A stretch of 10,904 nt of DNA from Paracoccaceae bacterium. Its GTDB lineage: Bacteria; Pseudomonadota; Alphaproteobacteria; Rhodobacterales; Rhodobacteraceae. The position numbers and the translations under genes are program-made. Within the stretch, counting starts at the first letter, position 1. Each line of letters opens with the position of its first letter. The notes under the pieces are model-generated. The model was not told where the DNA came from and did not search any database. It was given only the letters and a program-made list of their open reading frames with translations. The stretch spans positions 1-10,904 of the forward strand of contig DLZA01000094.1 of the NCBI GenBank assembly GCA_003447515.1, read 5' to 3'. Shown one piece after another: positions 8,325 through 10,904 of the stretch.

Positions 8325-8486
8325 TCACAAAGTCATTACCGCAATGCGCTTTTGCATATCGAGTATACACTCAAGCCAACGCCGACCATCTACCACCAAA
8401 AAACAACGCGCAAACAGAACTACCAGAAGCAATCCCAACAGTGGCGCGATCCTACCTTGACCTGACGGTAGCTCGGCTCCAATCAC
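8325..8486 (-). CDS. Candidate small membrane protein directly after pccA (53 aa), not recognised
   Basis: Minus-strand frame starting with GTG (8484-8486), 2 bases after the pccA stop codon, with GGAG inside the last pccA codons 11 bases upstream as a possible Shine-Dalgarno. This close spacing suggests translational coupling to pccA. The 53-residue product has one hydrophobic stretch (about 13-32, IAPLLGLLLVVLFARCFLVV) followed by a charged region (DGRRWLECILDMQKR). It could be a small membrane protein or a signal-anchor remnant of a longer decayed gene; the frame stops at TGA 8325-8327. I know no family for it, and the GTG start and short length keep confidence low. Confidence 0.35.
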   Translation of the reverse strand: MIGAELPSGQGRIAPLLGLLLVVLFARCFLVVDGRRWLECILDMQKRIAVMTL

Positions 8487-8488
8487 CC

Positions 8489-10489
8489 CTATTCAAACTC
8501 CATTATCACATCATCCACTGCAAGGTTATTCCCAACTTTTGCGTTGATCTTGGTAACTTTACTCTTCTTTTCAGCCCGCAGAACATTTTCCATTTTCATT
8601 GCCTCAATTGTGCACAACGCCTGTCCTTCTTGAACTTCGTCACCTTCAACAACGTCGAGCTTAACAACTAGGCCTGGCATCGGACACAGCAACATCTTAG
8701 ATGTATCTGGCGGAAGCTTGTCTGGCATCAGCGCAGCTAGCTCAGCGTTACGCGTGCTGCGCACGCGAACTTTCAAATCAGCCCCACGCATACGCACACG
8801 ATATCCAGCAGAAATCGGTGCGACCTTAAGAACTAATTTTTCATTGTTCACTGTCAATTTTGCAAGTGGTTGACCTGGTAGCCATTTTGAAGAAATACGA
8901 ATTTTTTCGCCATCTACAAACCTAACCGTCGATCCTTTGTCATCAGCTTTTATCTTAACTTCGTAAGACGAATTCTGCAGGGAAACGACCCAATCCTTGC
9001 CAACCTGACGTTTGTGATTGTCGATCCGCCCAGATACACGTGAGCGACGAATTTCTGCCACACGATACATGGCTGCACAGCACGCAGCGATATGACGCTC
9101 GGATGAGCTATCAAGCGTAACACCCTCAAAACCTTCTGGAAATTCTTCTTCAATGAACGCTGTAGTGATATTTCCCGTAATAAAACGCTCGTGATCCATA
9201 ACTGCAGATAAGAATGGAAGATTATGCCCAATACCCTCTAACTCAAAGCTATCCAGTGCAACTCGCATCCGTTCGATTGCATCGCCACGATTCGGCGCCC
9301 AAGTACACAGCTTGGCAATCATCGGATCATAGTACATGCTAATCTCACCACCCTCGTATACACCAGTGTCATTACGCACAGTATAACCCTCTTTTACCTT
9401 TTCCTTTGGTGGACGATAGCGTGTCAAACGACCAATCGATGGCAAAAAATTTCGATATGGATCTTCAGCATACAAACGATTTTCAATGGCCCAACCGTCG
9501 ATAACTACATCGGATTGTTTCATCGCTAATTTTTCACCGTACGCAATGCGGATCATCTGCTCAACAAGATCGATACCAGTAATCAACTCAGTCACAGGGT
9601 GTTCCACCTGCAAACGCGTATTCATTTCGAGGAAATAGAAATTCTTGTCCCCATCTACGATAAATTCGACCGTGCCTGCAGAACAATAGTCCACTGCCGC
9701 AGCAAGTGCCACAGACTGTTCACCCATCGCTTTACGGGTCGCTTCATCCAAAAATGGGCTTGGCGCCTCCTCGACAACCTTCTGGTTCCGACGCTGGATC
9801 GAGCATTCTCGCTCATTTAAATACAGCGTATTTCCATACTTATCTGCAAGGATCTGAATTTCGATATGTCGCGGCTGCGTAACAAATTTTTCAATAAAAA
9901 TGCGATCGTCACCAAAGGAATTTGCTGCCTCATTTTTGGACGATTGGAAACCCTCGCGGGCCTCCTGATCATTCCATGCGATCCGCATACCCTTACCACC
10001 GCCACCGGCAGAGGCTTTCAACATCACAGGGTATCCAACTTCGTTCGAAATTTTAACTGCTTCATCCGCGCTTGCGATCAAACCCATATAGCCTGGGACC
10101 GTTGAAACACCCGCTTCCTGTGCAAGCTTTTTGGATGTAATTTTATCACCCATACTTTCGATCGCGTTCGCTGGTGGCCCGATAAATGCTACACCTTCTT
10201 GTTCAAGCGCTTCTGCGAACAGCTTATTTTCACTTAGAAAACCATATCCAGGATGGACAGCCTCAGCACCAGTCTGGCGAATAGCATCCATTACCTTCTC
10301 GATAACAATGTAGGATTGGTTCGCCGGTGGCGGGCCTATGTGCACAGCTTCATCCGCCATTTGGACATGCAGCGCGTCTTTGTCAGCATCAGAATAGATC
10401 GCAACAGTCCGGATACCCATTTTCTTGGCGGTTTTCATTACGCGGCACGCTATTTCACCACGGTTTGCAATCAGAATTTTTTTAAACAT
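8489..10489 (-). CDS. pccA: Propionyl-CoA carboxylase alpha subunit (biotin carboxylase-BCCP)
   Basis: Carries out the ATP-dependent carboxylation of biotin and presents carboxybiotin to the PccB carboxyltransferase, which makes methylmalonyl-CoA from propionyl-CoA; PccA and PccB form a dodecamer in studied enzymes. The 666 residues are slightly shorter than the Ruegeria pomeroyi protein (about 681). Domains: biotin carboxylase N-domain (1-115, FKKILIANRGEIACRV), ATP-grasp with glycine loop KASAGGGGKGM (158-168), catalytic region EMNTRLQVEHPVTE (288-301; R292, E296), biotin carboxylase C-domain (to about 450), the BT linker domain that docks on PccB (about 490-590), and BCCP (about 600-666) with EAMKMEN, where K632 is biotinylated. 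The BT domain separates PccA from plain acetyl-CoA carboxylase AccC; 3-methylcrotonyl-CoA carboxylase is a relative, but the mutase context favours propionyl-CoA. It starts at ATG with only a weak GAAAG upstream. PccB is not in the window and is expected further upstream. Confidence 0.95.
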   Translation of the reverse strand: MFKKILIANRGEIACRVMKTAKKMGIRTVAIYSDADKDALHVQMADEAVHIGPPPANQSYIVIEKVMDAIRQTGAEAVHPGYGFLSENKLFAEALEQEGVAFIGPPANAIESMGDKITSKKLAQEAGVSTVPGYMGLIASADEAVKISNEVGYPVMLKASAGGGGKGMRIAWNDQEAREGFQSSKNEAANSFGDDRIFIEKFVTQPRHIEIQILADKYGNTLYLNERECSIQRRNQKVVEEAPSPFLDEATRKAMGEQSVALAAAVDYCSAGTVEFIVDGDKNFYFLEMNTRLQVEHPVTELITGIDLVEQMIRIAYGEKLAMKQSDVVIDGWAIENRLYAEDPYRNFLPSIGRLTRYRPPKEKVKEGYTVRNDTGVYEGGEISMYYDPMIAKLCTWAPNRGDAIERMRVALDSFELEGIGHNLPFLSAVMDHERFITGNITTAFIEEEFPEGFEGVTLDSSSERHIAACCAAMYRVAEIRRSRVSGRIDNHKRQVGKDWVVSLQNSSYEVKIKADDKGSTVRFVDGEKIRISSKWLPGQPLAKLTVNNEKLVLKVAPISAGYRVRMRGADLKVRVRSTRNAELAALMPDKLPPDTSKMLLCPMPGLVVKLDVVEGDEVQEGQALCTIEAMKMENVLRAEKKSKVTKINAKVGNNLAVDDVIMEFE

Positions 10490-10664
10490 AGGTTAAACTT
10501 TCAATAAAGCGGATATTTTCATGGTAAGCTTGAGGTTCGAAGGCAATGATGAGCTGACACGAAAAGTACCTTCACAAGCTGATGCCAGTAGGCGCATCAT
10601 AGAATAAACCAAATAATAAAACGGCATTGAGGCATCTCGCAAATTGCTACAGCTTACGGTGGGC

Positions 10665-10859
10665 TTAGCACCAAGCAAGTTGGTCTTCGTGAATGACTTC
10701 CAAGATAATGGCACTTTCGATTGGATCCTAGTCAAACAGAAGTACATCATCTGCGCCATTCCCTTTACCGCTTGGCGTGTCGCTGCCCATCCCTTGATCG
10801 ACCAACACAATTTTGCGAGCAGGCCACATAACAACCGCAAAAAGTGAGACAAAACACAT
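10665..10859 (-). pseudogene. Probable decayed small secreted-protein gene upstream of pccA
   Basis: From ATG 10859 the minus strand encodes 43 residues to a TAG at 10728-10730. In the same frame it then continues for 20 more sense codons to TAA at 10665-10667. The first part begins with a hydrophobic run (FVSLFAVVMWPA) resembling a short signal peptide, then turns polar (VDQGMGSDTPSGKGNGADD, ending LLFD). The part after the stop (DPIESAIILEVIHEDQ) has an amino-acid make-up typical of real protein, so one substitution (for example GAG to TAG) in a longer gene would explain the layout. The frame is also broken afterwards. I do not recognise a family. Alternatives: a genuine 43-residue ORF, stop-codon readthrough, or chance. 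No proper Shine-Dalgarno is visible. Confidence 0.35.
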
Positions 10860-10872
10860 TCCCCGTTGCACA

Positions 10873-10899
10873 TTCTGCTATTTTTATTTTTTTCTGCTA
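10873..10899. repeat. Direct repeat TTCTGCTA flanking a T/A-only tract
   Basis: TTCTGCTA occurs at 10873-10880 and again at 10892-10899, 19 bases apart start to start, with the 11 bases between made only of A and T. The spacing is close to two helical turns, so a tandem binding site on a bendable tract is possible, but 8-base repeats in AT-rich DNA can be chance. It lies just upstream of the decayed ORF. Confidence 0.3.
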
Positions 10900-10904
10900 A
10901 AATA

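Larger units (their letters stand above)
7954..8488. other. Spacer between pccA and scpA with candidate small ORFs and palindromes
   Basis: These 535 bases contain no recognised gene family. The minus strand holds two candidate small membrane-protein ORFs, listed separately (8325-8486 and 8027-8176), and a 30-codon frame (8225-8317) starting MLCACS. The plus strand holds a 78-codon frame (8229-8465) rich in Q, N, S and T without a Shine-Dalgarno, which I do not accept as a gene. Palindromes cluster at 8231-8266, and a 9-base inverted repeat lies at 8077-8111. No B12 box or other cobalamin-riboswitch signature was found upstream of the B12-dependent mutase gene, and no GC-rich hairpin with a T-run was seen. 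Confidence 0.5.
10490..10904. other. Region upstream of pccA without an intact recognised gene
   Basis: About 415 bases to the window edge. The longest minus frame (10493-10873, 126 codons, starting MCNGEC) is rich in Ser, Leu and Cys and looks like a shadow, because a different frame (10665-10859) has the more protein-like composition but is broken by a TAG. A GCAAATTGC palindrome lies at 10639-10647. No clear sigma-70 promoter for pccA was found; a TATGAT hexamer about 100 bases upstream of the start has no matching -35. Confidence 0.5.

Noticed and set aside
8400..8460. GCCACTG followed by GGGA on the minus strand, resembling a piece of a cobalamin riboswitch
   Set aside because: The conserved B12 box and the other riboswitch elements are missing in the whole spacer, so a short match is most likely chance even though scpA is B12-dependent.
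8229..8465. 78-codon plus-strand ORF opposite the pccA-scpA spacer
   Set aside because: No ribosome binding site, low-complexity Q/N/S/T-rich product, and opposite to every recognised gene. The minus-strand frames there are more plausible.
10456..10475. TTTGCAA match to the PccR-type element at the pccA 5' end
   Set aside because: It lies inside the conserved RGEIACR codons of pccA and has no second copy at the expected spacing.
10493..10873. 126-codon minus-strand ORF upstream of pccA
   Set aside because: Ser/Leu/Cys-rich composition typical of an out-of-frame reading. A different, interrupted frame in the same place is far more protein-like.

Overview
The window reads as chromosomal DNA from an alphaproteobacterium, most likely of the Rhodobacterales (roseobacter) group. 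This placement is an inference. It rests on the protein sequences (a PccA of the biotin carboxylase-BT-BCCP type known from Ruegeria, a single-chain methylmalonyl-CoA mutase of about 707 residues, and a malic enzyme fused to a phosphotransacetylase-like domain) and on the pccA...mcm gene order. Base composition is moderate and the spacers are AT-rich, which is unlike high-GC roseobacters. All recognised genes lie on the minus strand, so transcription runs from the right edge to the left.

Layout in transcription order. (1) 10904-10490: no intact gene recognised, but a probable decayed small gene (10859-10665) with an in-frame TAG. (2) 10489-8489: pccA, the biotin-carrying alpha subunit of propionyl-CoA carboxylase. 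(3) 8488-7954: a 535-base spacer with two possible small membrane-protein ORFs and a cluster of palindromes. (4) 7953-1643: a tight three-gene operon, scpA/mcm - maeB - prpE, with 9- and 11-base gaps. At both junctions the upstream stop codon is part of the next gene's ribosome binding site. prpE starts with GTG. (5) 1642-1134: an AT-rich spacer without a credible gene. (6) 1133-1: the N-terminal 377 codons of an amidohydrolase of the 8-oxoguanine deaminase type, cut by the window edge. It is preceded by two near-identical ribosome-binding-site/start-codon units in the same frame.

Functionally the core is a propionate/propionyl-CoA assimilation locus. PrpE activates propionate to propionyl-CoA. 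PccA, with a PccB not present here, carboxylates it to methylmalonyl-CoA. After epimerisation (epimerase not present here) the B12-dependent mutase makes succinyl-CoA. MaeB can then drain C4 acids as malate to pyruvate plus NADPH. The amidohydrolase belongs to purine/oxidised-base salvage and has no evident link to this pathway.

I found no CRISPR array, transposase, integrase, phage gene, tRNA, rRNA or defence system. I do not see evidence for a wholly new system. The points most worth checking are the decayed or recoded small gene upstream of pccA, the small membrane ORFs and TTTGC/GCAAA palindrome between pccA and mcm, and the duplicated initiation site of the deaminase gene.
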